A DNA stretch of 64,000 nucleotides from Parelaphostrongylus tenuis. Lineage: Eukaryota > Nematoda > Chromadorea > Rhabditida > Metastrongylidae. Shown here piece after piece: positions 21,708 to 33,968 of the stretch; positions within the stretch are counted from its first letter, which is position 1; every line of letters begins with the position of its first letter. A program made the translations under genes and the position numbers. The notes under the pieces are model-generated. The model ran no database searches, was not told where the DNA came from, and saw only the letters and a program-made list of their open reading frames with translations. The stretch covers positions 1-64,000 of the forward strand of contig JAHQIW010005374.1 in NCBI GenBank assembly GCA_019055375.1, read 5' to 3'.

Positions 21708-23620
21708 ATGAGGTATGCGATATGCTTAGCGTTTGTGATCGCCTGCTCCATACTTCTGCCGATGGTAGCCTACGGGTAAGTTCATAGTAGATAATTAAGC
21801 TTTGGAAGCAATTCGCTGATCCTCAACTTTAACTGCTCTATGGACATCGCCTCAGATTGATCTGTTTGATCAAGTAATCATAGTATACCTTGTGGCCAAG
21901 TGCATGTGTGGTATTTTGGAGGTGATCGAGTGCACACCACACTTATCAACTTGTGCCGCCTACCAACGTAACAACTTAATGTTTTTATCCTCTCAGACAA
22001 AGAGAGGAATCTACTACAAAATTGCGTGCTTCAAGCACTTTTTCATTTTGCATGATTGCTATGCACTGATGTAGAAAGGAACGAAAAATTACCAGAAACA
22101 ATGACAACTTTCGTGAGTTAAAAGTTGCCTTTATACTTTGAGTGTAGTGAGTATTCTGCTATCTGATAGTTGGATGTATTAAAAAGCTCAAGGTATGCAT
22201 AAGCTTATCATAAGCATTTTTGACTATGGTGTCAGGTAAAAAGACATTTTGATATTACGAGACTAAACATAAAACTATCGTGTTAGGTAACTGTGATTTC
22301 CCGACAATATCTCAAGCCACAACCCTAATAGTTTACTGTATTACGACAGTTTTGGTTTCTGAGCTTCAAATTGCTATACTAAGTGTGGAAAAGGACGAGT
22401 TCGTTATCACAAAAGCTCACTAGAGATGCGAATAAGTTACAAAATTTTTATTTGGATGTTTAGTTTAGTGCAAACGAAATCTGAAAATCTTCACCGACTA
22501 GCTGGAAACGCAGGTTCAATGTAAAATTCTTTTTCTTGTCTCGAAAAAGCTGTCAATTATCTATGCTTCTACAGCTCAAATTTTGATACAATTTTTCTTA
22601 AAATTTCAAGTAAGAGCTTTCATGAATTCGCTGGCACCGGAACTGATCATACAAATACCCTAACCGTGATCTGCAGAATTTCATAGCCTACCGTACCTTC
22701 TATAATGATTTGTAATCTTGATAACAAAGATTCGTTTCTCTATAATTAGTTCAAATGAAGGCGATATTAACTGCATGCTCAACATATAGCCATCAAATCT
22801 TCACCTAACTCATCTTCCAATTTATAAAATGCTGTAAATAGGGCTGACATCTCGTAGTTTCACTATTGATGACTCCACGCTTCGCCATTCTATTTCGTGG
22901 ATGATACATATTGTAGTTGTAACTTTCTGCAACTGAGAAAAAACCAACCAAGTCTAGAAAGGATATTAAAGGTTTTGAGCTGATAGGTTTAGTGGTAAAT
23001 AGGCGCCTACTTCGTGCTATTGGGACTCATCAGTACCCCTCCCTCGATCCCCTGAGGTTCGACCAATCCCCTGAGGTCAATAGTTTTCTGAAGCAGTTGA
23101 CGCCTACTAAAAATTCAAAAATTTTCTAAAATTAAAATTGCTCGACGTAAATTCCTCTAGGGGATTATCTGACGTCAGTGAATTGGCTTAGCAGAGGGAG
23201 GGTGGCTTATGAGTCCCAATAGGACGAAACAAGCGCCTATATACCAGCAGACCCATCAGCTCAAAATATGTAATATCCTGATCAGATTATATTGTTTTGA
23301 GCGGGTCTATGAAAAGCAGTCGATAGAAGAGGTTCAAATCTAAAGAGTCTGCAAATAATTTTAAAAAATCGTCTTCAGAAATCCGAGTGTCTTCCGCGCA
23401 CCATCTGGAAGACTACTTCGATCCCAGAATCCAGGTCTGCGTCACCGCCAAATTCGGAGTCAAAGTCAATTTCAGAATCAAAATCCATATAAGTAAGTAT
23501 ATGAGTCAGGGCCAGTCTTGGTTAATTCAGCAGAGAATGTGACATATGATTGACATTATTTCTTAGCCAACAAGATAAATTGCTTCTTATTGTAGACAAT
23601 ATGGATTCTATCAAGAGTAA
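21708..23620 (+). CDS. Predicted small secreted peptide gene, three exons (left-arm copy)
   Basis: Exons are 21708-21775, 23379-23492 and 23596-23620, with donors GTAAGT and GTAAGT, acceptors TCTTCAG and TATTGTAG, and phases 2 and 2 throughout. The 68-residue product starts with a hydrophobic signal-peptide-like segment (MRYAICLAFVIACSILLPMV). The mature part is rich in Arg, Gln and Asn, including QNQNPYKQYGFYQE at the end. The ATG sits one base after TTTTAG, an acceptor typical of spliced-leader addition. Intron 1 hosts a 318-bp foldback element with hammerhead-like ends. A G/A difference between arms in exon 2 is synonymous in this frame. No family is recognised. It could be a neuropeptide-like or other secreted peptide, which is inference only. 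Confidence 0.5.
22994..23039 (-). ncRNA. Hammerhead-like core in left end of family A element
   Basis: Minus strand: GGTA, CTGATGA (intact), GTCC-CAATA-GCAC (one stem II mismatch), GAAG, palindromic TAGGCGCCTA, TT, TACC. GGTA and TACC form stem I. G12-A14 are kept. Position 15.1 is G, able to wobble with U16.1. Confidence 0.5.
23201..23245 (+). ncRNA. Hammerhead-like core in right end of family A element
   Basis: CTTATGA (G5 replaced by T), a perfect stem II GTCC-CAATA-GGAC, GAAA intact, CAAGCGCCTA, TA, TACC. Stem I is weak. Stem II and GAAA match the classic hammerhead form. Confidence 0.5.
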
Positions 23621-23699
23621 CCAGAATGATATTTTGGGCAAATTATGTGCTCATATGTACCATTCACTAACAATTAGAATGAAGTAAATTTGGTTAAGA

Positions 23700-25400
23700 C
23701 CTTATCTCTTTCAAGAACAAAGCATTACAGTCCAAATCCCGACTATCAAACTAACTACCGCCGCGGGAGTTAGAACGTGCGTGGAGAACCTCAATGGTAG
23801 TTCGACTAATGAACAGTGATATGCATTTGCAAACATGCGCTTTTAACTACGAACTGCGTCATATGTCATGTTCAGCATTGAAATAATAAACGATTAAGCA
23901 TAAAGTGTTTAATGTTAATCAAAATCTTGGGTATGTACAATGTCGCATCCCACTCCAACAAAACAGGTAAGTGATCGAAGACATATTTCCGGAGTACAAC
24001 CATTTACAATCTGTACACTAAGGTACATTTATGGCATCGGTCTGTTAATTTCCGTATCGGTGAAAAGCAAGCTACATGTCTAACTTGCAACTGTTCTGTG
24101 TATTCCAAAGTATTCATCTCTAACCACTACGACATGAAATCCCGTTCGACGTAAGAAATGTATGATTGCTGGGTGAAAGAAACAAGTGAAAACATACTAT
24201 ACTATGTCTGCAAAGAGGGACAAGAACGCTCTTTATAGAATCTACACGAAACAAGCATCGGATACTGCAGGAAACTTCATTTGTATTCGATCGTTAAGTG
24301 TTGTCCTTCAATCAGTTTAGGCCTATCGGGACTGCAAAATTGAATGTATTCGTCATGTAAACGAACACTCGGATCACTTCCTTACGCGGGAGATGTGTGG
24401 TCGGCGAAGTATTTTGGAGAAATTATCAAAGAAGCCAAGTGATTTTTGTGGAGAAGTTTCAGTTATGATGATCTCGGTTCGACGTGTCAAGTAATCATGG
24501 ATGACTATCTAATACATACATCTACACTTTATATACAACTAAGAAACTATACAGTGGTGCAAAATGATGATTTTGAGAACGATTTTGTTGGAATGAAAAG
24601 CGAAGTCGTGCGTTGTTTGGCACTCACACAAAGACGTTTAATAAAACCCAATCACCAGCTAGGCCCTAGCAGAACATGATAATTTTAGCGGAAATAAGGG
24701 AATAGATTTAGCTACCAAACTCATTCTGCTTTCATTTCATCAACGAGCAGATCAGAATTCTCACAGCCACTTCTAGGAACGATTGATTTGGCCAAATTAT
24801 ACATCAAATTCTTCAATGCCCACTGCACCGAACATTATCAAGAATGAAATCCCAGTTTTATACATATATAGGACGACGCAGAAGTCAAATTACCAATGCA
24901 TCCGATAACGGCTATATTACGAAGCGTTACTAAAAGCCAAATAACAAACAATACTCTGCTCATTACCTTCTCTCTCACTTCGTACACACAAAAAAGTGCC
25001 CGTGAAAATTATGTTCTGAACAGCAGGTGTTGTGTGTACTGGAAGAGAGAACAAAATGGAACCCTTGATAAAGGCTCACGGAATAGCCATTTCTGTTGAC
25101 TACGATCTCATAAGTACTTCGTAGTATAAGTTTAGAGCAAATAAGGAGCATCCAAACAGTAGTAACGAAGACAAAGTTTCGTTTATGCTCACATCCTTTC
25201 TAAACGTAATAAATATAGCCATAAAACTCTATTCGGCTTACACATCGTCGCTGTACAGTTTGTGAGGCGTCATTGATAGATGGCCATACACGGTCTGCTG
25301 ATTTTTATTTTGATTTTTTTCTGTGAAGAATGAAGTTGACCTTCGTTGAAGCTGATGAGTTTAGCTGTCGTTGAAACGGAATATCAGTGCAGGATAGTAG
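23700..25400. other. Inner part of left arm, no confident gene
   Basis: One ORF (24446-24679, 77 codons) is mirrored in shortened form at 28339-28521, where its first Met is lost. Coding status is doubtful. The last roughly 450 bp differ from the mirror arm more than the rest. Confidence 0.3.
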
Positions 25401-25489
25401 TAGCGAATAACCTTGACTGCCAATATCGAGTCGATCAGCTTCAGTCAGTGCACCTAATAGCTGTACTTCGAAATAGAGAGCAGGATGAG

Positions 25490-27370
25490 TGGGACCTTAT
25501 TCTTGCTAGACTCTTCGTTTTGGAGCGCAGCATTTTCTCTAAATTTTACCTGAGAAGCTCTTACCATGTCGTGGCCATTATAATGGCTATTTTTCGCTGT
25601 GGCTATAATATCCCGCCATATACTTATCGATTCGACTCATCATCAGCTGTGTGGACAGGCGAATGGATAGAATAACGTGGTTTTCAGACTTAATACTAGT
25701 CCAGCTAGGAAAACACATTGCACCTTATCTCACCAATATTCAAATGTTCCTAGATTGTCTACGTGGCTCGTCTCCCACGGAATCTTTCGACGTGACCGCC
25801 TCTTGTAGAAACGTGTAGAGTGTGCCCACAGTGCAAAGCCATTTGTGAGCTTCTAAGCAAGCACGAAAGAACTACGAACATGAATGGCTTCTCCATTTAG
25901 CAGGTCACGGCTCTGCTAAAAGAGTGCCCTACACTTTTTATTGTTCAGATGATCTGAGAATGAGAGTCATTTTGCACGAATCAGAGAGCCGGACGACTAG
26001 CTCCAACCCTTGCTATAGCTTTTACATCCAACGTAGAACCACTACTGATCAATTTCCGTCCGATACTCTACCGTAGGTATATGGATGATCGCTTTCTGTC
26101 TGCTCAACGCAAGAGCAGATAAACACAGATGAGTTGTTGAATAGTCAGTCAGAGTGCATAAAGTTCACCTGTGAGAAACTTAAGACTAATTGATTTCCAT
26201 TTTTAAACATTCAAGTCAACCTAATCGAGAACTCCAACAACAAAAAAATGGTACCGCAAACCAATTAACAAAAATCCTGGCTCATTACCCATCTTCTCAT
26301 CCGTCGCACACAAAATGAGCACTTATAAAAAGCATGTTTTGAACAGCTATCAATGTGAGCACATGAGAGTAACAAGGTAGAACTCCTAAGCTTGGCGCAA
26401 AAAATAGCTATCATAATGGTTACGACATGGCAAGAGCTCCTCAGGTTAGATTTAGAGGACATTGGCGCCCCCAAAAGGGAGAGTCTGGCGAGAATAAGGT
26501 CTCCTTAATCCTGCCATTTATTTCGAACGAAGTGAGTGCAGCTATCAAACGCTGCCGTAAATAAACAGATTTGAATAATTTGGTAGCAGTAGTCGAGATA
26601 GCACCAAGTACACTAAAACGCCAATCTGTACGCAACCGACTGTATGACCGCTTCTGCGAAACCAGTGACTGCCAAGTTCGTCCAAACGGCAGAGACGGCA
26701 GATGTATGAGATCTAGTACAATTTACTTGATCTCTTGCGAGACATACGGAGATGAATATGTTGGCGAACGGGTAGACCACCCTGCATCAGTGTGAGAGGG
26801 CACCTGGATTGGAACGTAACTCACACCACCCAAAAACCCCACTAGATATGCATAAGGAGCAAAAACACGAAGGAGCAGATTTTGACGTATAATTCACGGT
26901 CTTCGTGCAGGAATCAAGGACATCCGCTCTCAAAACTTCGGATGCTTTTTGGATACATAGTAAAAGCCCAAAAATGAATCGCAAAGAGGAGTGCCTCGTG
27001 GTACGCGTGACCTCGCAAAATACCTCAGGTTAATCTTCTCAGCGTGAGCCAGACGCAACCTCATTTTATGCACTGCTCCAAGCGGCTGATTTTCAATGAT
27101 TGATTGAAAAACCCAAAACATCTAAGCGGTGAGTTTTTTTGAAATGAACTTTTTTTACTATGCGATCCAGATACGTTTCATACGTTTTCTGTAAAGGTTA
27201 TGGAGGTTTTTGACTGAATGATTTGCGGACCAAATTCACCTTTCCAGGCTGTGAAGAAGGAGAGCTTTGCCGAAACGTAAACCACTACGATTATTGTATA
27301 ATTTATGCTGCACTACTACAAGGTATTGTTGTAATGCATCACTAACATTCAGTAAATACTATTATTATCA
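25490..27370 (+). mobile_element. Decayed Penelope-like element in the palindrome spacer (copy D)
   Basis: Plus-strand frames give RT pieces from about 25640 to 26480 and the GIY-YIG module at 26571-26795 (RNRLYDRFCETSDCQV, SSTIYLISCETYGDEYVGE). The tail KTSDAFWIHSKSPKMN and a 3' terminal region (27105-27370) follow; the latter recurs alone at 62138-62400. About 85 bp at 25515-25600 is an inverted copy of 26385-26470. Many stops; inactive. Confidence 0.8.
27247..27283 (+). ncRNA. Minimal hammerhead-like motif (PLE copy D)
   Basis: GGCT, GTGAAGA, AGG..GCC, GAAA, CGTA, AACC. Stem II and GAAA are kept. C3 is changed. Confidence 0.4.
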
Positions 27371-29398
27371 CTTCGAACAGCTCAACAGAAAAATCAATTT
27401 TACAGTTTTTTCTATCACAATCGTTCATTACATCGCATATTACCGTCTTTACCGTTATTTTTGTTATTATTCGTCGCTTCAACGATTTTTTTTTGTGTAT
27501 ATATAGTAATTCCCCGAATTCGACATTTGTGGAAGAGTTCAAGTGCCTTTCATTGACGCTACATCACTTGGTGCACTGGCTGACGACTCGATATCGGCAG
27601 TCAAGGTTATTCGCTACTACTATCCTGCACTGATATTCCCTTTCAACGACAGCTAAACTCATCAGCTTCAACGAAGGTCAACTTCATTCTTCACAGAAAA
27701 AAAATCAAAATAAAAATCAGCAGACCGTGTATGGCCATCTATCAATGACGCCTCACAAACTGAACATGCGACGATGTGTAAGCCGAATAGACGTTTTATG
27801 GCTATATTTATTACGTTTGGAAAGGATGTGAGCATAAACGAAACTTTGTCTTCGTTACTACTGTTTGAATGCGCCTCAATTTGCTCTAAACCTATACTAC
27901 GAAGTACTTATGAGATCGTAGTCACTAGAAATGGCTATTCCGTGGGCCTGTTATCGAAGGGTTCCACTCGCTGCGTCTTCCAGTACACACAACACCTGCT
28001 GTTCAGAACATAATTTTCACGGGCACTTTTTTGTGTGTACGAAGTGAGAGAGAAGGTAATGAGCAGAGTATTGTTATTTGGCTTTTAGTAACGCTTCGTA
28101 ATATAGCCGTTATCGGATGCATTGGTAATTTGACTTCTGCGTCGTCCTATATATGTATAAAACTGGGATTTCATTCTTGATAATGTTCGGTGCAGTGGGC
28201 ATTGAAGAATTTGATGTATAATTTGGCCAAATCAATCGTTCCTAGAAGTGGCTGTGAGAATTCTGATCTGCTCGTTGATGAAATGAAAGCAGAATGAGTT
28301 TGGTAGCTAAATCTATTCCCTTATTTCCGCTAAAATTATCATGTTCTGCTAGGGCCTAGCTGGTGATTGGGTTTTATTAAACGTCTTTGTGTGAGTGCCA
28401 AACAACGCACGACTTCGCTTTTCATTCCAACAAAATCGTTCTCAAAATCATCATTTTGCACCAATGTATAGTTTCTTAGTTGTATATAAAGTGTAGATGT
28501 ATGTATTAGATAGTCATCCATGATTACTTGACACGTCGAACCGAGATCATCATAACTGAAACTTCTCCATAAAAATCACTTGGCTTCTTTGATAATTTCT
28601 CCAAAATACTTCGCCGACCACACATCTCCCGCGTAAGGAAGTGATCCGAGTGTTCGTTTACATGACGAATACATTCAATTTTGCAGTCCCGATAGGCCTA
28701 AACTGATTGAAGGACAACACTTAACGATCGAATACAAATGAAGTTTCCTGCAGTATCCGATGCTTGTTTCGTGTAGATTCTATAAAGAGCGTTCTTGTCC
28801 CCTCTTTGCAGACATAGTATAGTATGTTTTCACTTGTTTCTTTCACCCAGCAATCATACATTTCTTACGTCGAACGGGATTTCATGTCGTAGTGGTTAGA
28901 GATGAATACTTTGGAATACACAGAACAGTTGCAAGTTAGACATGTAGCTTGCTTTTCACCGATACGGAAATTAACAGACCGATGCCATAAATGTACCTTA
29001 GTGTACAGATTGTAAATGGTTGTACTCCGGAAATATGTCTTCGATCACTTACCTGTTTTGTTGGAGTGGGATGCGACATTGTACATACCCAAGATTTTGA
29101 TTAACATTAAACACTTTATGCTTAATCGTTTATTATTTCAATGCTGAACATGACATATGACGCAGTTCGTAGTTAAAAGCGCATGTTTGCAAATGCATAT
29201 CACTGTTCATTAGTCGAACTACCATTGAGGTTCTCCACGCACGTTCTAACTCCCGCGGCGGTAGTTAGTTTGATAGTCGGGATTTGGACTGTAATGCTTT
29301 GTTCTTGAAAGAGATAAGGTCTTAACCAAATTTACTTCATTCTAATTGTTAGTGAATGGTACATATGAGCACATAATTTGCCCAAAATATCATTCTGG

Positions 29399-31312
29399 TT
29401 ACTCTTGATAGAATCCATATTGTCTACAATAAGAAGCAATTTATCTTGTTGGCTAAGAAATAATGTCAATCATATGTCACATTCTCTGCTGAATTAACCA
29501 AGACTGGCCCTGACTCATATACTTACTTATATGGATTTTGATTCTGAAATTGACTTTGACTCCGAATTTGGCGGTGACGCAGACCTGGATTTTGGGATCG
29601 AAGTAGTCTTCCAGATGGTGCGCGGAAGACACTCGGATTTCTGAAGACGATTTTTTAAAATTATTTGCAGACTCTTTAGATTTGAACCTCTTCTATCGAC
29701 TGCTTTTCATAGACCCGCTCAAAACAATATAATCTGATCAGGATATTACATATTTTGAGCTGATGGGTCTGCTGGTATATAGGCGCCTGTTTCGTCCTAT
29801 TGGGACTCATAAGCCACCCTCCCTCTGCTAAGCCAATTCACTGACGTCAGATAATCCCCTAGAGGAATTTACGTCGAGTAATTTTAATTTTAGAAAATTT
29901 TTGAATTTTTAGTAGGCGTCAACTGCTTCAGAAAACTATTGACCTCAGGGGATTGGTCGAACCTCAGGGGATCGAGGGAGGGGTACTGATGAGTCCCAAT
30001 AGCACGAAGTAGGCGCCTATTTACCACTAAACCTATCAGCTCAAAACCTTTAATATCCTTTCTAGACTTGGTTGGTTTTTTCTCAGTTGCAGAAAGTTAC
30101 AACTACAATATGTATCATCCACGAAATAGAATGGCGAAGCGTGGAGTCATCAATAGTGAAACTACGAGATGTCAGCCCTATTTACAGCATTTTATAAATT
30201 GGAAGATGAGTTAGGTGAAGATTTGATGGCTATATGTTGAGCATGCAGTTAATATCGCCTTCATTTGAACTAATTATAGAGAAACGAATCTTTTGTTATC
30301 AAGATTACAAATCATTATAGAAGGTACGGTAGGCTATGAAATTCTGCAGATCACGGTTAGGGTATTTGTATGATCAGTTCCGGTGCCAGCGAATTCATGA
30401 AAGCTCTTACTTGAAATTTTAAGAAAAATTGTATCAAAATTTGAGCTGTAGAAGCATAGATAATTGACAGCTTTTTCGAGACAAGAAAAAGAATTTTACA
30501 TTGAACCTGCGTTTCCAGCTAGTCGGTGAAGATTTTCAGATTTCGTTTGCACTAAACTAAACATCCAAATAAAAATTTTGTAACTTATTCGCATCTCTAG
30601 TGAGCTTTTGTGATAACGAACTCGTCCTTTTCCACACTTAGTATAGCAATTTGAAGCTCAGAAACCAAAACTGTCGTAATACAGTAAACTATTAGGGTTG
30701 TGGCTTGAGATATTGTCGGGAAATCACAGTTACCTAACACGATAGTTTTATGTTTAGTCTCGTAATATCAAAATGTCTTTTTACCTGACACCATAGTCAA
30801 AAATGCTTATGATAAGCTTATGCATACCTTGAGCTTTTTAATACATCCAACTATCAGATAGCAGAATACTCACTACACTCAAAGTATAAAGGCAACTTTT
30901 AACTCACGAAAGTTGTCATTGTTTCTGGTAATTTTTCGTTCCTTTCTACATCAGTGCATAGCAATCATGCAAAATGAAAAAGTGCTTGAAGCACGCAATT
31001 TTGTAGTAGATTCCTCTCTTTGTCTGAGAGGATAAAAACATTAAGTTGTTACGTTGGTAGGCGGCACAAGTTGATAAGTGTGGTGTGCACTCGATCACCT
31101 CCAAAATACCACACATGCACTTGGCCACAAGGTATACTATGATTACTTGATCAAACAGATCAATCTGAGGCGATGTCCATAGAGCAGTTAAAGTTGAGGA
31201 TCAGCGAATTGCTTCCAAAGCTTAATTATCTACTATGAACTTACCCGTAGGCTACCATCGGCAGAAGTATGGAGCAGGCGATCACAAACGCTAAGCATAT
31301 CGCATACCTCAT
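29399..31312 (-). CDS. Predicted small secreted peptide gene, three exons (right-arm copy)
   Basis: Exons are 31245-31312, 29527-29640 and 29399-29423, with the same splice signals and phases as 21708-23620. The predicted protein is identical; one Gln codon differs silently. The preceding TTTTAG-A acceptor-like site is also kept. The family A foldback element sits in intron 1 here too, so it was present before the duplication or was copied by conversion. Confidence 0.5.
29774..29818 (-). ncRNA. Hammerhead-like core, family A, right-arm copy of the GTCC/GGAC version
   Basis: CTTATGA, GTCC-CAATA-GGAC, GAAA, CAGGCGCCTA, TA, TACC on the minus strand. Stem III is better paired than in the left-arm copy. 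Confidence 0.5.
29981..30025 (+). ncRNA. Hammerhead-like core, family A, right-arm copy of the CTGATGA version
   Basis: GGTA, CTGATGA, GTCC-CAATA-GCAC, GAAG, TAGGCGCCTA, TT, TACC. Mirror of 22994-23039. Confidence 0.5.
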
Positions 31313-31487
31313 TCTAAAATAGATAGCACAATTTTTTGAATAATTCTCATACTCTCGGTCAAATAACGCTGGAGTTTACAATAGACCTCGAAATATGAAC
31401 CTTCTATACTTTCAGTATTTGACTCTGATACGTTTGCATCTGAGTGTTAAACATGTTTGATATTAGTAGTTCATCCAAAGAAACAGA

Positions 31488-31639
31488 ATGGACAATGAAG
31501 AAGAGGATCTAAATGTTAGTAAACGTAAAGCGGCGTTGATCCTCCGTGATGATTCTGCTCAAGCTTATATACGGGACTTAGATCAAAAATTGTCTCTGAT
31601 GCAGTGCTATTCCCGAAATCTGACGAAACATGGACGTTC
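31488..31639 (+). CDS. First exon of unrecognised divergent gene (right-arm copy)
   Basis: Same 50-codon frame and GTAAGT donor as 21381-21532. A possible following exon is at 31864-31952, with the same phase problem. Its divergent partner starts at 31312. Confidence 0.5.
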
Positions 31640-32539
31640 GTAAGTGGCAATCTGGATTCATAGTGACGCAAATGTTCAAGCAACATCAATCATAGAATAG
31701 TGTAGAATATCAAAACAGTCTTAATCGCGTGCATATCATCATATTAAATAGATGTAAAGGAAATTACTAATTATGGAATATTGAAATTCTCCGTTGGACA
31801 CTGGAATATTGCTCTTGATCAAATGTCCAACTTATATACCATTTTTCGTATTTCTCGCTGCAGATTTTGCCGCTGATGACGGATTACATGCGCTTAACTT
31901 CATATTTCTACTAAGCAGTGGTTTTGAATATTTTGAGGAGACGATGGATTAGCCAATTATATTTTGTTTAGGGCATCTAGCTCTGATCTCTTCTGTCATA
32001 ACCAATATGAACAGAAAAAGTAACCCCGTATGTTGTTCATTCCCTCATCATTGAAAAAAAGCTTACTAACCTCACAAATGTTTTGTATGCACTCTCGCCT
32101 GGGATGTACTTATTTTAATTTTTTAAATTTAGTGGTTGAGTAAGAAAACCTTTGCTTCACTCTGAGAGCTTGAAGCTCAAAATTGCTGTTTTGCATCATC
32201 GAATCGTGCCATAGTGTTTGGAGATGATGTGACAAAATGACACTCTGTGCGCTGTGCCATGTTTATGATCAGACAAAGAAAAACAAAAATAGATAAATTG
32301 TAAAAACTATTCGTCCATCGTGACTAAAATTACTCAAGTAGGGCTAAGAGACGCCGCAAGGTTCGAGTATCTAAGTGAGTATATTCTGTATCCCTTCCAC
32401 CAGGGAAAACCGTGTGTCATATGACAAAAGGTGGATGATATCTCAAATCTCCCTCCTACTGGTCGTCATATGTAATGAATAACTACAATGCATCAAGGTG
32501 CCCATACCTTCACTTATGTCATTATACTGACTGAAAAAG

Positions 32540-33158
32540 GGATAGGTTTTAAATGCCCCATTCACACGCAGCGAAACGTTTACCTCCGCATGCTCCACTT
32601 GCGGTTCTCTAGTTTGTGAAGTCAACATGATGAACGATCTAGCTCCAGAAATGAACAGGAGGAAATAAGCGGCTTGAGGGCGCTCAGGAGCATCGAGGAA
32701 GTAGTAGAGAGGGCAGAGAACATCCGCATCAGTACCCATCTTTTCAACTCAACGGCTATCCTTGCCCTAACATATGCAGCAGAAACCTGGTAGCTACCTA
32801 AGCAGGATGAGAAATCACCTAGCTTCATCGTACGCGCAATCGAAGTATAATGTCACGTGTATTCCGTATCTCACAAATGAAAAAAATGAGAGAAAGGATC
32901 TTAAGTTCTGATTTACGTCAACGATCAAAGATCAAAGAGGCCTTTCTCCATTAGAGGCCATCGAAGATAAGGTGGGCCGGACACGTAATGCGCATTTACG
33001 ACAACCGATGGGCAAGAGCCGCTACCGAGTAGATTCTTCGAGATGTCATAGGCTCCACCGTAAGGCTGCCAACCCGCTAGTTCGATTTTTTTACGAAAAC
33101 TTTCAAGAAAATTTATGCTGCTTAAGGAATTACTAGATCGAGAAAGATACATTAGGCT
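32540..33158 (+). pseudogene. Heavily decayed RTE fragment (right-arm copy)
   Basis: Mirror of 19862-20480. Pieces such as GLRALRSIEEVVERAENIRI and ILALTYAAETW are visible between stops. Confidence 0.75.
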
Positions 33159-33280
33159 ATTCTTGCACGTGACGATTGATTTCGTTTCAGGTGCTTTTTG
33201 ACACCTCGGCTAAAACTCTATTTATCTGACGGATCATTTTTGAGCCTTGCATGAGCTCTCTCAAATGGCATTGATACAGT

Positions 33281-33321
33281 TGCAATACATGTGTTTCTGC
33301 CAACCAGCCTCGTCAGTTGCA
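33281..33321 (-). ncRNA. Near-intact hammerhead ribozyme-like motif (family B, right arm)
   Basis: Identical to the motif at 19699-19739: stem I TGCAA/TTGCA, CTGACGA, GAAA, CACATG. Confidence 0.55.
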
Positions 33322-33968
33322 CGGTGCTTTGCGGTTCAGTCATTTATTCGCGGAGGTATCTCCAGCTGAGAGGAGCTCACACTGTACTTTTTACACGCAC
33401 CATCAATTAGAGAAATTAGGAAAGGGCAGTGTGATACACCGACGGAGGTGGAAGGCCAAAACGCGAGTATTGCAGAAGTTCCATTTGACAGACCTTTTCA
33501 CTTCTCAAAAATAACAAGGCAGAAATATAGAATAATGAGCGATATCTCAAGAAACGCTCGAAACAAAAGTTTGATTTTTCACAAATACAATTCAAGAACA
33601 ATTGAGTATGCCACCCTGCTCATTCAGTAATTTCTTACACTTCAGGGCGCGTGTAAGGAGTGCGACCTCGACTCCTCTTAGCAAGGATATCTCCGCGCAG
33701 TAGATACATTGCGCACGTGTTAGACATGTAGAGAGTATAGCAGTATGACATATAAATAGCAAAAAACGGCCAGCAGAATTAGTTCACGTGGCTCCAGAAA
33801 TAGTTTCAAAATTTGAAGTGATCTTAAAAAATTATTATCCACAAGTTACATCGCAAAGCATCACTGGATGAGACTCAAACGTGATTGTCTGCTTAAGATA
33901 ACTCTACACGTGATGTGATTATTTTTCCATCTTTTTCAGAATATCTTTATTTCTCACTGTTTTGAGGC

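Larger units (their letters stand above)
22961..23278. mobile_element. 318-bp foldback MITE-like element, family A (left arm)
   Basis: Inverted ends GGATATTA..TTTTGAGCTGAT face each other, with matching TAGGCGCCTA and ATTGGGACTCAT blocks inside. The core includes CCCCTGAGG motifs and an AT-rich middle. Each inverted end carries an outward-reading hammerhead-like core. Lies in intron 1 of the predicted secreted-peptide gene. Confidence 0.7.
16491..25452 (+). repeat. Left arm of giant inverted duplication
   Basis: Pairs with 27570-36529 in reverse complement; paired coordinates sum to about 53020. All arm ORFs and repeats are mirrored. Spot comparison shows near identity in the middle. Differences include an Ala/Glu codon at 18779-18781, a single-base indel near 22728, and a G/A at 23416. 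More differences occur in the last few hundred bases at both ends. Confidence 0.97.
29741..30058. mobile_element. Foldback MITE-like element, family A (right arm)
   Basis: Mirror of 22961-23278 with a few base changes, including CAGGCGCC against CAAGCGCC in one hammerhead stem III. Confidence 0.7.

Noticed and set aside
25362..25395. CTGATGA..GAAAC, candidate hammerhead
   Set aside because: GCTGATGAGTTTAGCTG.. GTTGAAAC has no plausible stem II, and no stem I or GTC was found.
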